Both the position numbers and the translations under genes were made by a program. Of a stretch of 64,000 nucleotides of DNA, positions 9,462 through 18,662 are shown piece by piece. The notes under the pieces are model-generated. The model had not been told where the DNA came from and made no database searches. It saw only the letters and a list, made by a program, of their open reading frames with translations. Numbering within the stretch: position 1 is the first letter of the stretch; each line of letters begins with the position of its first letter. This DNA comes from Pseudooceanicola endophyticus (GTDB lineage Bacteria > Pseudomonadota > Alphaproteobacteria > Rhodobacterales > Rhodobacteraceae): contig NZ_JAHIAB010000001.1 of assembly GCF_018760365.1 (NCBI RefSeq), forward strand, positions 389,813 to 453,812, read 5' to 3'.

Positions 9462-9854
9462 TTACGTGCGGGACATGTGGCCCGCGTCGAACCGGCCCGG
9501 CAGGATCTCGGCCAAGGTGGTCTCGATCCGGGTGCCTTCGAGGGTGATCATGGTCAGCTTGGTCTCGGGCTTGCCGAATTCCACCAGCTTCTGGCGGCAT
9601 CCCCCGCAGGGCGGCGTCGGCGTCGGGCTGTCGGCGATCACCAGCACCTCGGTCAGCTCGGTCTCTCCGGCGGCCACCATGGCGGCGATGGCACCGGCCT
9701 CGGCGCAGGTGCCTTCCGGATAGGCGATGTTCTCGACGTTGCAGCCGGCGTAGATCGTGCCCGAGACGGCGCGGACAGCCGCCCCGACCTTGAAGTTCGA
9801 ATAGGGCGCGTAGGCGTTCTCGCGCACGGCGCGGGCTGCGTCCAGAAGATCCAT
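9462..9854 (-). CDS. cdd: Cytidine deaminase
   Basis: This 130-residue homotetrameric-type cytidine deaminase converts cytidine or deoxycytidine to uridine or deoxyuridine. Zinc ligands are Cys50 in TCAEAGA (with catalytic Glu52) and Cys83/Cys86 in PCGGC. It is the first gene of the salvage operon cdd-deoA-add-upp; AGGGAG precedes the ATG. The promoter must lie in 9855-10062, shared with the divergent malic enzyme gene. Confidence 0.95.
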   Translation of the reverse strand: MDLLDAARAVRENAYAPYSNFKVGAAVRAVSGTIYAGCNVENIAYPEGTCAEAGAIAAMVAAGETELTEVLVIADSPTPTPPCGGCRQKLVEFGKPETKLTMITLEGTRIETTLAEILPGRFDAGHMSRT

Positions 9855-10062
9855 TGCAGTCTCCCTGCGTGAAGGGTTTGGTCATGTTGAGGGTCTAGAC
9901 CCTGACCAGAGTGTCAGGTTCCGGGCGCCGCTTGGCAAGGGATATCGCGGCTTCGGCACACCCGCCTGCGCGGGCTGCCGCACTGCCATGCAGCATGCGG
10001 ACCTTTCCCCCGCCGCACATTTGGTTTAACGCTGAACTACTTTCCTCAGGATGAGGCTTCCA

Positions 10063-12342
10063 ATGTCCGACACCGACAAGGCTACCCTGCGTCAAGCAGC
10101 CCTCGCCTACCATGAAAATCCCAAGCCCGGTAAGCTGGAGGTCCGCGCGACCAAGCCGCTCGCCAACGGGCGCGACCTTTCGCTGGCCTATTCCCCCGGC
10201 GTGGCCGAGGCCTGCATCGAGATCAAGGCCGATCCCACCGCCGCCTCGCGCTATACCGCGCGCGGGAACCTGGTCGCCGTGGTCACGAACGGCACCGCGG
10301 TGCTGGGCCTCGGCAACATCGGGGCGCTGGCCTCGAAGCCGGTGATGGAAGGCAAGGCGGTTCTGTTCAAGAAATTCGCCAACATCGACTGCTTCGACAT
10401 CGAGCTGGACGAGAAGGACCCCGAGAAGCTGGCAGAGATCGTCTGCGCGCTCGGGCCGACCTTCGGCGCCATCAACCTTGAGGACATCAAGGCCCCCGAC
10501 TGCTTCATCGTCGAAAAGATCTGCCGCGAGCGGATGAACATTCCGGTGTTCCACGATGACCAGCACGGCACCGCCATCGTCGTCGGCGCCGCCGCCACCA
10601 ACGCCCTGCGCGTCACCGGCAAGGCCTTCGAGGACATCAAGATCGTCTCGACCGGCGGCGGGGCGGCGGGCATCGCCTGCCTCGACATGCTGCTGAAACT
10701 GGGCGTCAAACGCGAGAACGTCTGGCTCTGCGACCTCGACGGGCTGGTCTGGAAGGGTCGCAACGAAGGCATGACGCCCCAGAAAGAGGCCTATGCCCAG
10801 GACACCGACCTGCGCACGCTGGACGAGGTGATCGAGGGCGCGGACATGTTCCTGGGCCTGTCGGGCCCCGGCGTCCTGAAGGCCGAGATGGTCGCCAAGA
10901 TGACCGATCGCCCGATCATCTTCGCGCTGGCCAACCCCACCCCCGAGATCATGCCCGACGAGGTGCGCGCCGTCGCGCCCAACGCGATCATCGCCACGGG
11001 CCGTTCGGATTTCCCGAACCAGGTCAACAACGTGCTCTGCTTCCCCTTCATCTTCCGCGGGGCGCTGGATGTCGGCGCGACCGACATCAACGACGAGATG
11101 AAGATCGCCTGCATCGAGGGGATCGCGGCGCTGGCGCGTGCCACCACCAGTGCCGAGGCCGCCGCCGCCTACCAGGGCGAGACGCTGACCTTCGGCGCCG
11201 ACTACCTGATCCCGAAACCCTTCGACCCGCGCCTGTCCGGCGTCGTGTCGGTGGCCGTGGCCAAGGCCGCGATGGAATCCGGTGTCGCCACCCGCCCGCT
11301 TGAGAACATCGAGGCCTACAAGGCCAAGCTGAACTCCTCGGTCTTCAAGTCCGCGCTGCTGATGCGCCCGGTCTTCGACGCCGCCCGCACCGCCGCCCGC
11401 CGCATCGCCTTCGCCGAGGGCGAGGACGAGCGCGTGCTGCGCACCGCCCAGATGATGCTGGAGGAAACCACCGAGAAGCCGATCCTGATCGGCCGCCCCG
11501 AGGTGATCGAGCATCGCTGCGTGCGCAACGGCCTGACCATCCGCCCGGGCATCGACTTCCAGGTGGTGAACCCGGAAAACGACCCCCGCTACCGCGACTA
11601 CTGGCAGACCTATCACAAGCTGATGGCGCGCCGCGGCGTGACCCCGGACATGGCGCGCGCCATCATGCGCACCAACACCACCGCCATCGGCGCCACCATG
11701 GTCTACCGCGAGGAGGCCGACAGCCTGATCTGCGGCACCTATGGCGAATACCGCTGGCACCTGAGCTACGTGGAGCAGATCCTGGGCGGGCCGACCCGTC
11801 AGCCCGACGGCGCCCTGTCGCTGATGATCATGGAAGACGGCCCGCTGTTCCTGGCCGACACCCATATCCACGCCGACCCGACGCCCGAGCAGATCGCCCG
11901 CGTCACCATCGGCGCGGCCCGCCATGTGCGCCGCTTCGGCCTGACGCCGAAGATCGCGCTGTGCTCGCGCTCCCAGTTCGGCAACCAGGACACCGAAAGC
12001 GCCCTGCGCCTGCGCGCGGCGATGGCGATCCTCGACAGTGCGCCGCGCGACTTCAGCTACGAGGGCGAGATGAACGTGGACACCGCGCTCGATCCCCAGC
12101 TGCGCGCCACCGTCTTCCCGGAAAGCCGCTTCGAAGGTGCCGCCAACGTGCTGGTCTTCGCCCATGCCGACACCGCCTCGGGCGTGCGCAACATCCTGAA
12201 GATGAAGGGCAACGGTCTTGAGGTCGGTCCGATCCTGATGGGGATGCGCAACTGCGCCCACATCGTCAGCGCCTCGGCCACCGCGCGCGGGCTGCTGAAC
12301 ATGGCCGCCATCGCCGGCACCCCGGTCGCCCATTACGGCTGA
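10063..12342 (+). CDS. maeB: NADP-dependent malic enzyme with phosphotransacetylase-like C-terminal domain
   Basis: The 759-residue protein decarboxylates malate to pyruvate while reducing NADP+. The malic enzyme half (about 1-430) has YSPGVAEAC, the metal-site region [10 protein letters not shown] and the nucleotide-binding [10 protein letters not shown]. The second half resembles phosphate acetyltransferase ([15 protein letters not shown] ... [14 protein letters not shown]), a non-catalytic regulatory domain in MaeB proteins. The start at 10063 (MSDTDK) has GATGAGG at good spacing; an in-frame ATG at 10051 is less likely. A strong hairpin at 12350-12378 follows. Confidence 0.95.
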   Translation: MSDTDKATLRQAALAYHENPKPGKLEVRATKPLANGRDLSLAYSPGVAEACIEIKADPTAASRYTARGNLVAVVTNGTAVLGLGNIGALASKPVMEGKAVLFKKFANIDCFDIELDEKDPEKLAEIVCALGPTFGAINLEDIKAPDCFIVEKICRERMNIPVFHDDQHGTAIVVGAAATNALRVTGKAFEDIKIVSTGGGAAGIACLDMLLKLGVKRENVWLCDLDGLVWKGRNEGMTPQKEAYAQDTDLRTLDEVIEGADMFLGLSGPGVLKAEMVAKMTDRPIIFALANPTPEIMPDEVRAVAPNAIIATGRSDFPNQVNNVLCFPFIFRGALDVGATDINDEMKIACIEGIAALARATTSAEAAAAYQGETLTFGADYLIPKPFDPRLSGVVSVAVAKAAMESGVATRPLENIEAYKAKLNSSVFKSALLMRPVFDAARTAARRIAFAEGEDERVLRTAQMMLEETTEKPILIGRPEVIEHRCVRNGLTIRPGIDFQVVNPENDPRYRDYWQTYHKLMARRGVTPDMARAIMRTNTTAIGATMVYREEADSLICGTYGEYRWHLSYVEQILGGPTRQPDGALSLMIMEDGPLFLADTHIHADPTPEQIARVTIGAARHVRRFGLTPKIALCSRSQFGNQDTESALRLRAAMAILDSAPRDFSYEGEMNVDTALDPQLRATVFPESRFEGAANVLVFAHADTASGVRNILKMKGNGLEVGPILMGMRNCAHIVSASATARGLLNMAAIAGTPVAHYG

Positions 12343-12349
12343 TCCTGTC

Positions 12350-12378
12350 GCGCGGGGCCGACTCAGCCGGCCCCGCGC
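12350..12378 (+). terminator. Hairpin after maeB
   Basis: A perfect 10-bp stem (GCGCGGGGCC / GGCCCCGCGC) with a 9-base loop starts eight bases after the maeB stop. Only a short T-run follows (CCCCCTTTC), so it may be a weak intrinsic terminator or an mRNA 3'-end stabiliser. Confidence 0.6.
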
Positions 12379-12422
12379 CCCCCTTTCGGGAAAAGGCGTT
12401 TGCGCGACATGCCTTTAGAGGC

Positions 12423-12510
12423 TTTGCAAACCCCGCCCGACTTTGCCCCCCTCCGCTAAGATCCCGTGACTTTGCAAAATTTGCAGTGCGCCCCGGCGCA
12501 TTTCTGCAAA
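12423..12510 (+). promoter_or_regulatory. TTTGCAAA boxes upstream of prpE (ScfR/PccR-type sites)
   Basis: Two perfect TTTGCAAA octamers occur at 12423-12430 and 12471-12478. Partial copies, TTTGCAG (12480-12486) and TGCAAA (12505-12510), lie next to the second. Short-chain fatty acyl-CoA regulators such as PccR of Rhodobacter sphaeroides, and RamB of actinobacteria, bind paired TTTGCAAA-like boxes. The position, about 120-200 bp before a propionyl-CoA synthetase, makes control by such a regulator likely. No ScfR gene is in the window. Confidence 0.6.
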
Positions 12511-12629
12511 TTTATTGACGCCATCCCCGCCCGCGTCACTTCGCGTCTTGCCCGAAGCGCCTCGCCCCGCTTACCCATTACGTGCAACCCGGCTATGATC
12601 GGAACGCAGAGCTGAGGGAGGAGAGGCTC

Positions 12630-14531
12630 ATGGGATACGGGGAGGTTTATTCCGCGTGGCAACGGGATCCGGAGGGATTCTGGATGGAACAGGCGCAGGC
12701 GATCGACTGGGCAAGACCCCCGAAGACCGCGCTGAGTGCCCGGGACGCAACCTATGAATGGTTCGCCGACGGCATGGTCAACACCTGCTGGAACGCGGTG
12801 GACCGCCACGTGGAGGCCGGGCGCGGCGACCAGATCGCCATCCAGCACGAAAGCCCGATCACCCACGCCACCAAGGGCATCACCTACCGCGAACTGCAAA
12901 AGCGCGTCGCCTCTCTGGCCGGCGCGCTGCGGATGCGCGGCATCGAGAAAGGCGACCGGGTGATCATCTACATGCCGATGATCCCCGAGGCGCTGGTGGC
13001 CATGCTGGCCTGCGCGCGTCTGGGCGCAATCCATTCGGTCGTCTTCGGGGGCTTTGCCGCGAACGAGCTTGCGGTGCGCATCGACGACTGCACGCCGAAG
13101 GCGATCCTGGCGGCGTCCTGCGGGCTCGAACCGAACCGGGTGGTGCATTACAAGCCCCTGCTGGATGCCGCCATCGAACAGGCCGCCCACAAGCCCGAGT
13201 TCTGCGTGATCTACCAGCGCGAACAGGAGGTGGCGAAGCTGATCGAGGGGCGCGACTTCAACTGGCACGGCTTCCAGTACGGCGTGAAGCCCGCCGACTG
13301 CGTGCCCGTGGAAGGCACCCACCCCGCCTATATCCTTTACACCTCGGGCACGACGGGCCAGCCCAAGGGCGTGGTGCGCCCCACCGCCGGGCACATGGTC
13401 GCCCTGCAATGGACCATGAAGAACATCTACAACATCGGCCCCGGAGACCGCTTCTGGGCGGCCTCGGACGTGGGCTGGGTGGTGGGCCACAGCTACATCT
13501 GCTACGGGCCGCTGCTGGCCGGCGCCACGACCGTCGTCTACGAGGGCAAGCCCGTGGGCACCCCGCATCCCGGCGTCTTCTGGCGGGTGATCCAGAACAA
13601 CCGCATAAAAAGCTTCTTCACCGCCCCCACCGCCCTGCGCGCCATCAAGCGCGAGGACCCGGACGGGATCTGGGTGAAACGCTATGCCCAGCATGATCTC
13701 CAGGCGATCTTCCTGGCCGGAGAGCGTGCCGATCCCGACACCATCGCCTGGGCCGAAAAGCACTTTGGCGTGCCGGTGATCGACCACTGGTGGCAGACCG
13801 AAACCGGCTGGGCCATCGCAGGCAATCCGCTGGGAATCGAACTGCTGCCGCAGAAGGCGGGCTCTGCCTGCGTGCCGATGCCGGGCTACGACGTGCAGAT
13901 CCTGGGAGAGGACCGCCACCCGGTGAAACAGGGCGAACTGGGCGCGATCGCCATCCGGCTGCCCCTGCCCCCGGGCTGCCTGCCGACGCTGTGGAACGCC
14001 GACGACCGCTTCCGCAAGAGCTACCTCACCACCTTCCCGGGGTATTACGAGACCGGCGATGCGGGCCTCGTGGACGAGGACGGCTATCTTTACATCATGG
14101 CGCGCACCGATGACGTCATAAACGTCGCCGGCCACCGCCTGTCCACCGGCCAGATGGAAGAGGTTCTGGCCAGCCATCCCGACGTTGCCGAATGCGCGGT
14201 GATCGGGGCGGCGGATGACCTGAAGGGCCAAAGCCCGGTGGGCTTCCTCTGCCTGTCCAAGGGGGTGGAGCGCGACGAGGCCGACATCGTGCGCGAATGC
14301 GTGGCGCTGGTGCGCGACCGGATCGGCCCCGTCGCCGCCTTCAAGAAGGCGGTGGTGGTCGAACGGCTGCCGAAGACCCGATCGGGCAAGATCCTGCGCG
14401 CCACCATGGTCAAGATCGCCGACGGGCAGCCCTTCAAGATGCCCGCCACCATCGACGATCCCGACATCCTGGACGAGATCCGCGCGGCGCTGGAAACCAT
14501 CGGATACGCCCGCCAGACCCACAGGGTCTGA
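12630..14531 (+). CDS. prpE: Propionyl-CoA synthetase
   Basis: The 633-residue adenylate-forming enzyme activates propionate with ATP and CoA. Motifs: the P-loop YTSGTTGQPKG near residue 235, YETGDAG, and KTRSGKILR near 582-590 with the adenylation-cycle Lys that is commonly acetylated. The N-terminal YGEVYSAWQRDPEGFW is the acetyl/propionyl-CoA synthetase start domain. Overall length and the DVGWVVGHSYI block fit PrpE rather than acetyl-CoA synthetase. The start at 12630 has GAGGAGAGG just upstream; an upstream in-frame ATG at 12582 is not supported by conservation. TTTGCAAA boxes upstream point to regulation by acyl-CoA level. Confidence 0.92.
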   Translation: MGYGEVYSAWQRDPEGFWMEQAQAIDWARPPKTALSARDATYEWFADGMVNTCWNAVDRHVEAGRGDQIAIQHESPITHATKGITYRELQKRVASLAGALRMRGIEKGDRVIIYMPMIPEALVAMLACARLGAIHSVVFGGFAANELAVRIDDCTPKAILAASCGLEPNRVVHYKPLLDAAIEQAAHKPEFCVIYQREQEVAKLIEGRDFNWHGFQYGVKPADCVPVEGTHPAYILYTSGTTGQPKGVVRPTAGHMVALQWTMKNIYNIGPGDRFWAASDVGWVVGHSYICYGPLLAGATTVVYEGKPVGTPHPGVFWRVIQNNRIKSFFTAPTALRAIKREDPDGIWVKRYAQHDLQAIFLAGERADPDTIAWAEKHFGVPVIDHWWQTETGWAIAGNPLGIELLPQKAGSACVPMPGYDVQILGEDRHPVKQGELGAIAIRLPLPPGCLPTLWNADDRFRKSYLTTFPGYYETGDAGLVDEDGYLYIMARTDDVINVAGHRLSTGQMEEVLASHPDVAECAVIGAADDLKGQSPVGFLCLSKGVERDEADIVRECVALVRDRIGPVAAFKKAVVVERLPKTRSGKILRATMVKIADGQPFKMPATIDDPDILDEIRAALETIGYARQTHRV

Positions 14532-14544
14532 AACGTCCGAAACG

Positions 14545-14570
14545 AAAAGCGGCGGCCCCAGGGGGCCGCC
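14545..14570 (-). terminator. Intrinsic terminator for csbD, possibly bidirectional
   Basis: A GGCGGCCC / GGGCCGCC stem at 14551-14570 is followed, reading on the minus strand, by CTTTTCGTTTC. That is the layout of a factor-independent terminator for the csbD gene, and the stem also lies 20 bp past the prpE stop. Confidence 0.65.
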
Positions 14571-14612
14571 GTTCCGCATATCCGGAGGGCTTGGGTACGA
14601 GGTAAGTCCCCG

Positions 14613-14810
14613 TCAATGCTTGCGGACGAACTCGTCCACTTGCCGCTCGGCCTCTTCCTTGGCGAGGCCGTAGCGTTCCTGAACCTTGCCGACCAGCTGA
14701 TCGCGGCGCCCGGCCACGACCTCGAGGTCATCATCGGTCAGCTTGCCCCACTGGGTGCGGGCGCTGCCCTTGATCTGCTTCCAGTTGCCCTGAATCTGAT
14801 CCCAGTTCAT
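14613..14810 (-). CDS. CsbD family stress protein
   Basis: This 65-residue hydrophilic protein is of the CsbD type (MNWDQIQGNWKQIKG ... KLTDDDL ... GRRDQLVGKVQERYG), small stress-induced proteins of unknown molecular function. The start at 14810 is set by AAGGAG eight bases upstream and by family conservation. A consensus EcfG promoter (GGAAC-N17-CGTT) lies about 50-75 bp upstream on the same strand, so it is very probably a member of the general stress regulon encoded at 53-58 kb. Confidence 0.9.
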   Translation of the reverse strand: MNWDQIQGNWKQIKGSARTQWGKLTDDDLEVVAGRRDQLVGKVQERYGLAKEEAERQVDEFVRKH

Positions 14811-14860
14811 GGTCTTACTCCTTTCCAGCTTTCGGACCTTCGCGGGTCCGTCAGCAGGAA

Positions 14861-14886
14861 AACGCATGATAAGCGCACGTAGTTCC
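14861..14886 (-). promoter_or_regulatory. EcfG (general stress sigma factor) promoter for csbD
   Basis: On the minus strand GGAAC (14886-14882) is followed by 17 bases and CGTT (14864-14861), an exact match to the alphaproteobacterial EcfG consensus. It lies 51 bp upstream of the csbD start codon. Confidence 0.75.
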
Positions 14887-14921
14887 GACCGCAAACCGGC
14901 TCGGCGGCGGACCGCCGGGCC

Positions 14922-15677
14922 TCAGACGAACTGTTCCTGGATCAGCCTTTCCTCCAGCCCGTGACCGGGATCGAAGAGGATCCGGTGCTCGACGCCCGGA
15001 TCGGAATGGACCTCGACCGACAGGACGTTGGTGACCGAACGCGAATCCGCATCGGCCATGACGGGGCGCTTTTCGGGCTCCAGCACGTCGAACTGGATCG
15101 AGGCGGACTTGTTCAGCAGCGCACCGCGCCAGCGCCGGGGCCGAAACGGCGCGATGGCGGTCAGCGCCAGCACGTCGGCACCGATCGGCAGGATCGGGCC
15201 ATGGGCGGAATAGTTGTAGGCGGTGGATCCGGCGGGCGTGGCCACCAGCGCGCCGTCGCAGACCAGTTCCGGCATCCGCACGCGCCCGTCGACGCTGATG
15301 CGCAGCTTGGCGGCCTGGGGCCCGGCGCGCAGCAGCGACACCTCGTTGATCGCCAGCGCCTCGTGGACCTTGCCGTCGGCGCGCGTGGCCCGCATCGCCA
15401 GCGGGTTGATCACCTCTTCCTCGGCCTCGCCGACGCGGCGGTCGAGGTTGTCCTCGTCATAGCTGTTCATCAGGAAACCGATGGTGCCGCGGTTCATGCC
15501 GTAGACCGGCGCGCCCAGGCCCTTGGTGCGGTGCAGCGTCGCCAGCATGAAGCCGTCTCCGCCCAAAGCCACGATCACATCCGCCTCAGCCTCGGGCACC
15601 GAGCCGTAGCGCTCGACCAGGCTTTTCCGCGCCGCCTGGGCTGCGGGCCCCCGGCTGGCGGTAAAAGCGAGCTTCAT
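14922..15677 (-). CDS. nadK: NAD kinase
   Basis: The 251-residue enzyme phosphorylates NAD to NADP. The GGDG motif ([15 protein letters not shown]), the [11 protein letters not shown] block and the TPAGSTAYN block are all present. The start at 15677 ([10 protein letters not shown]) matches the family N-terminus; a longer in-frame extension upstream is not conserved. It stands alone, divergent from glyA, sharing the 217-bp region 15678-15894. Confidence 0.95.
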   Translation of the reverse strand: MKLAFTASRGPAAQAARKSLVERYGSVPEAEADVIVALGGDGFMLATLHRTKGLGAPVYGMNRGTIGFLMNSYDEDNLDRRVGEAEEEVINPLAMRATRADGKVHEALAINEVSLLRAGPQAAKLRISVDGRVRMPELVCDGALVATPAGSTAYNYSAHGPILPIGADVLALTAIAPFRPRRWRGALLNKSASIQFDVLEPEKRPVMADADSRSVTNVLSVEVHSDPGVEHRILFDPGHGLEERLIQEQFV

Positions 15678-15894
15678 CCGTTCCGACCTTTCTGCAACTT
15701 GTGCAACCGGCCCCGGTTGCCCCGCAACGGGGGCACGTTTCCGAAGGCCGTCATTTCGGTCCGAAACAAGCACAAAGTCCCCGCCTGCACCAGACCCCGC
15801 CGTTTTTCATGTTCATCATGACGATTTGGACACTTCCTCCCCCCCCTGCTTCCTTGTAGGAAGCGGCCAAACCCTGCTGACGGAGTTTCTGCCC

Positions 15895-17178
15895 ATGACC
15901 GACACCGGCTTTTTCACCGAGTCCCTTTCCTCCCGCGATCCCGAGATCTTCGACGCCATCGGCAAGGAGCTTGGCCGTCAGCGCGACGAGATCGAGCTCA
16001 TCGCCTCTGAAAACATCGTGAGCCGCGCGGTCATGGAAGCCCAGGGCTCCGTGATGACCAACAAGTACGCGGAAGGCTACCCGGGCAAGCGCTACTACGG
16101 TGGCTGCCAGTTCGTCGACATCGCCGAAGAGCTGGCGATCGAGCGCGCCAAGCAGCTGTTCGGCTGCGAATTCGCCAACGTGCAGCCGAACTCGGGTTCG
16201 CAGGCGAACCAGGGTGTCTTCACCGCGCTGCTGCAGCCGGGCGACACCATCCTGGGCATGTCGCTGGATGCCGGCGGCCACCTGACCCACGGCGCCAAGC
16301 CGAACCAGTCGGGCAAGTGGTTCAACGCCGTGCAATACGGCGTGCGCAAGCAGGACAGCCTGATCGACTACGACCAGATCCAGGAACTGGCCACCGAGCA
16401 CAAGCCGAAGCTGATCATCGCCGGCGGCTCGGCCATCCCGCGTCAGGTGGACTTTGCCAAGATGCGCGAGATCGCCGACAGCGTCGGTGCCTTCCTGATG
16501 GTCGACATGGCGCACTTTGCCGGTCTGGTCGCCGCAGGCGAACATCCCTCGCCCTTCCCCCATGCCGACGTGGTCACCACCACCACCCACAAGACCCTGC
16601 GCGGCCCCCGTGGCGGCATGATCCTGACCAATGACGAGGCGATCGCCAAGAAGGTCAACTCGGCGATCTTCCCCGGCATCCAGGGCGGCCCGCTGATGCA
16701 CGTGATCGCCGGCAAGGCCGTGGCCTTCGGCGAAGCGCTGCGCCCCGAGTTCAAGGCCTACCAGAAGCAGGTCCGCGCCAACGCCGTCGCGCTGGCAGAT
16801 CAGCTGATGAAGGGCGGCCTGGACATCGTTTCCGGCGGCACCGACACCCACGTCCTGCTGGTCGACCTGCGTCCGAAAGGCGTCAAGGGCAACGCGACCG
16901 AGAAGGCTCTGGGCCGCGCGCACATCACCTGCAACAAGAACGGCATCCCGTTCGACCCGGAGAAGCCGATGGTGACCTCGGGCGTGCGTCTGGGCACCCC
17001 CGCCGGCACCACCCGCGGCTTCGGCGAGGCCGAGTTCCGCCAGATCGCCGACTGGATCGTCGAGGTCGTCGACGGCCTGGCCGCCAACGGTGAAGAGGGC
17101 AACGCCGAGGTCGAAAACAAGGTCAAGGCCGAGGTTGCGGCGCTCTGTGCCCGCTTCCCGATCTACGAAGGTCTCTGA
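15895..17178 (+). CDS. glyA: Serine hydroxymethyltransferase
   Basis: The 427-residue PLP enzyme interconverts serine and glycine with transfer of a one-carbon unit to tetrahydrofolate. The [10 protein letters not shown] and [15 protein letters not shown] blocks and the PLP-lysine motif [13 protein letters not shown] (Lys near residue 232) are canonical. The start at 15895 follows GACGGAG; an upstream in-frame ATG at 15826 would add a non-conserved leader. A GCTTCC-TTGTA-GGAAGC hairpin (15849-15865) sits about 30 bp before the start. An inverted repeat, GGTCTC-T-GAGACC (17170-17182), surrounds the stop codon. Confidence 0.97.
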   Translation: MTDTGFFTESLSSRDPEIFDAIGKELGRQRDEIELIASENIVSRAVMEAQGSVMTNKYAEGYPGKRYYGGCQFVDIAEELAIERAKQLFGCEFANVQPNSGSQANQGVFTALLQPGDTILGMSLDAGGHLTHGAKPNQSGKWFNAVQYGVRKQDSLIDYDQIQELATEHKPKLIIAGGSAIPRQVDFAKMREIADSVGAFLMVDMAHFAGLVAAGEHPSPFPHADVVTTTTHKTLRGPRGGMILTNDEAIAKKVNSAIFPGIQGGPLMHVIAGKAVAFGEALRPEFKAYQKQVRANAVALADQLMKGGLDIVSGGTDTHVLLVDLRPKGVKGNATEKALGRAHITCNKNGIPFDPEKPMVTSGVRLGTPAGTTRGFGEAEFRQIADWIVEVVDGLAANGEEGNAEVENKVKAEVAALCARFPIYEGL

Positions 17179-17191
17179 GACCGTTATACCT

Positions 17192-17211
17192 CAGAGGCAG
17201 CCTTGCCTCTG
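17192..17211. repeat. Hairpin between glyA and ribF
   Basis: CAGAGGCA-GCCT-TGCCTCTG forms a perfect 8-bp stem with a 4-base loop, 14 bases after the glyA stop and five bases before the next hairpin. No T-run follows, so it is not a classical terminator. Confidence 0.6.
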
Positions 17212-17215
17212 CCGT

Positions 17216-17242
17216 GCATGGGCGCTACGCAAGCGCCCATGC
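17216..17242. promoter_or_regulatory. Strong hairpin enclosing the ribF start codon
   Basis: GCATGGGCGCT (17216-17226) and AGCGCCCATGC (17232-17242) are perfect 11-bp complements around a 5-base loop ACGCA. The 3' arm contains the conserved ribF ATG at 17239, and the 5' arm contains the in-frame alternative ATG at 17218. In RNA this would hide the start codon, suggesting translational control. No FMN riboswitch consensus was recognised. Confidence 0.55.
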
Positions 17243-18189
17243 AGATCGTCCGGGATTACCAGTTCGTCACCGAGAGCGACCGCGGCGCCGTCGCCGCGAT
17301 CGGCAATTTCGATGGCGTGCACCTCGGGCACCAGGCGGTGCTGGACATCGCCCGTGCCGAGGCCAAGCGGATCGGCGCCCCCCTGGGCGTGATCACCTTC
17401 GAACCCCACCCCCGCCAGGTCTTTGCCCCCGACGGCCCCGACTTCCGCCTCAGCGGATCGGCCGCGCGCGCCAACCGGCTGGAGAAGCTGGGGGTCGAAA
17501 AGCTCTATGAGCTGGCGTTCAACCCGTCCCTTTCGGGCCTCAGCCCGCGCGACTTCGCCGAGAAGGTGCTGGTGCAGGGCCTGGGCATCCGCCACGTGGT
17601 CGTCGGCAGCGATTTCCACTTCGGCAAGGGCCGCGCCGGCGACATCGAGACGCTGCGGGCCTTCGGCGCCGAGCTGGGCTTTGGCGTCACCGCCGCCGAG
17701 CTGGTGCACAAGGGCGATCGCAAGGCCGACATCGAGATTTCCTCGACCGCGATCCGCGGCGCCCTGCGCGAGGGCAAGCCGCGCGAGGCCGCCGCCATGC
17801 TGGGCCACTGGCACCGCATCGAGGGCAAGGTCATCTCGGGCTTCCAGCGCGGCCGGGAGCTGGGCTTTCCCACCGCCAACATGTCGCTCGACGGGCTGCT
17901 GAAGCCGAAATTCGGCGTCTATGCGGTGCTGGTCGATATCCTGACCGGCCCCAGCAAGGGCCGCTACCACGGCGCCGCCTCGCTGGGCATGCGCCCGATG
18001 TTCGACGGCGAGGAACCCAACCTCGAGACCTTCATCTTCGATTTCCGCGCCGATATCTACGGCTGCATCCTGTCCATCGGACTGGTCGACTACCTGCGCC
18101 CCGAGCTGAAGTTCGACGGGCTGCCGGCGCTGATCGAGCAGATGGACAAGGACTGCGCCGAGGCGCGCCGCATCCTGGACGCGCTATGA
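17239..18189 (+). CDS. ribF: Bifunctional riboflavin kinase / FAD synthetase
   Basis: The 316-residue enzyme makes FMN from riboflavin and then FAD. The N-terminal nucleotidyltransferase domain carries GNFDGVHLGHQ near residue 22 and the ISSTAIRGALREG block; the riboflavin-kinase domain begins near residue 190 with GRELGFPTANM. The start at 17239 (MQIVRDYQF) is chosen by similarity to usual family N-termini; an ATG at 17218 is also in frame. Both lie in the arms of an 11-bp hairpin. The stop overlaps ycgN by ATGA. Confidence 0.93.
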   Translation: MQIVRDYQFVTESDRGAVAAIGNFDGVHLGHQAVLDIARAEAKRIGAPLGVITFEPHPRQVFAPDGPDFRLSGSAARANRLEKLGVEKLYELAFNPSLSGLSPRDFAEKVLVQGLGIRHVVVGSDFHFGKGRAGDIETLRAFGAELGFGVTAAELVHKGDRKADIEISSTAIRGALREGKPREAAAMLGHWHRIEGKVISGFQRGRELGFPTANMSLDGLLKPKFGVYAVLVDILTGPSKGRYHGAASLGMRPMFDGEEPNLETFIFDFRADIYGCILSIGLVDYLRPELKFDGLPALIEQMDKDCAEARRILDAL

Positions 18190-18662
18190 GCACCCCCGAT
18201 CCCATCGACCGTTCCGGCCTGCGTCCCCGCTTCTGGGAAACCGTGCCGCTGAAGAAGATGACCCAGGCGGAATGGGAAGCGCTTTGCGACGGCTGCGGCA
18301 AGTGCTGCCTGAACAAGCTCGAGGACGAGGAAACCGGCGAGGTCGCCCTGACCCGCGTCGCCTGTCGGCTGCTGGACGGCCATTCCTGCCGTTGCGCGCA
18401 ATACCCGATCCGTCACCAGTTCGTGCCCGAATGCATCTCGCTTCGGATGCAGAACCTCGACCAGCACATGTACTGGATGCCCCAGACCTGCGCCTACCGC
18501 CTGCTGTGGGAGGGCAAGCCGCTCTTCCACTGGCATCCGCTGATCTCGGGCGATGCCCAGTCGGTCCATGATGCCGGCGTCTCGGTCCAGGACATCACCG
18601 TGCCCGAGTTCGAGATCCCCGAGGAGGACTGGGAGGATTACATCATAGAGGAACCCACCTGA
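18186..18662 (+). CDS. YcgN family cysteine cluster protein
   Basis: The 158-residue protein belongs to the YcgN/UPF0260 group. Conserved Cys positions are seen in CDGCGKCCLNKL, VACRLL, CRCAQY and PECISL, suggesting a metal or iron-sulfur site; biochemical function is unknown. It overlaps ribF (ATGA) and the threonine aldolase gene (TGATG), so the three are translationally coupled. A link with flavin metabolism is suggested only by this arrangement. Confidence 0.9.
   Translation: MSTPDPIDRSGLRPRFWETVPLKKMTQAEWEALCDGCGKCCLNKLEDEETGEVALTRVACRLLDGHSCRCAQYPIRHQFVPECISLRMQNLDQHMYWMPQTCAYRLLWEGKPLFHWHPLISGDAQSVHDAGVSVQDITVPEFEIPEEDWEDYIIEEPT

Noticed and set aside
9895-12333. Long minus-strand frame opposite maeB (and similar ones opposite fadJ, prpE and tamB)
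   Set aside because: Antisense frames stay open because of third-position GC bias; their predicted proteins are His/Arg/Gln-rich and unlike known proteins.
17183-17238. FMN riboswitch upstream of ribF
   Set aside because: The 56-bp gap is too short for the about 140-nt FMN aptamer and lacks its conserved AGGGUGAAAUUC-type start.
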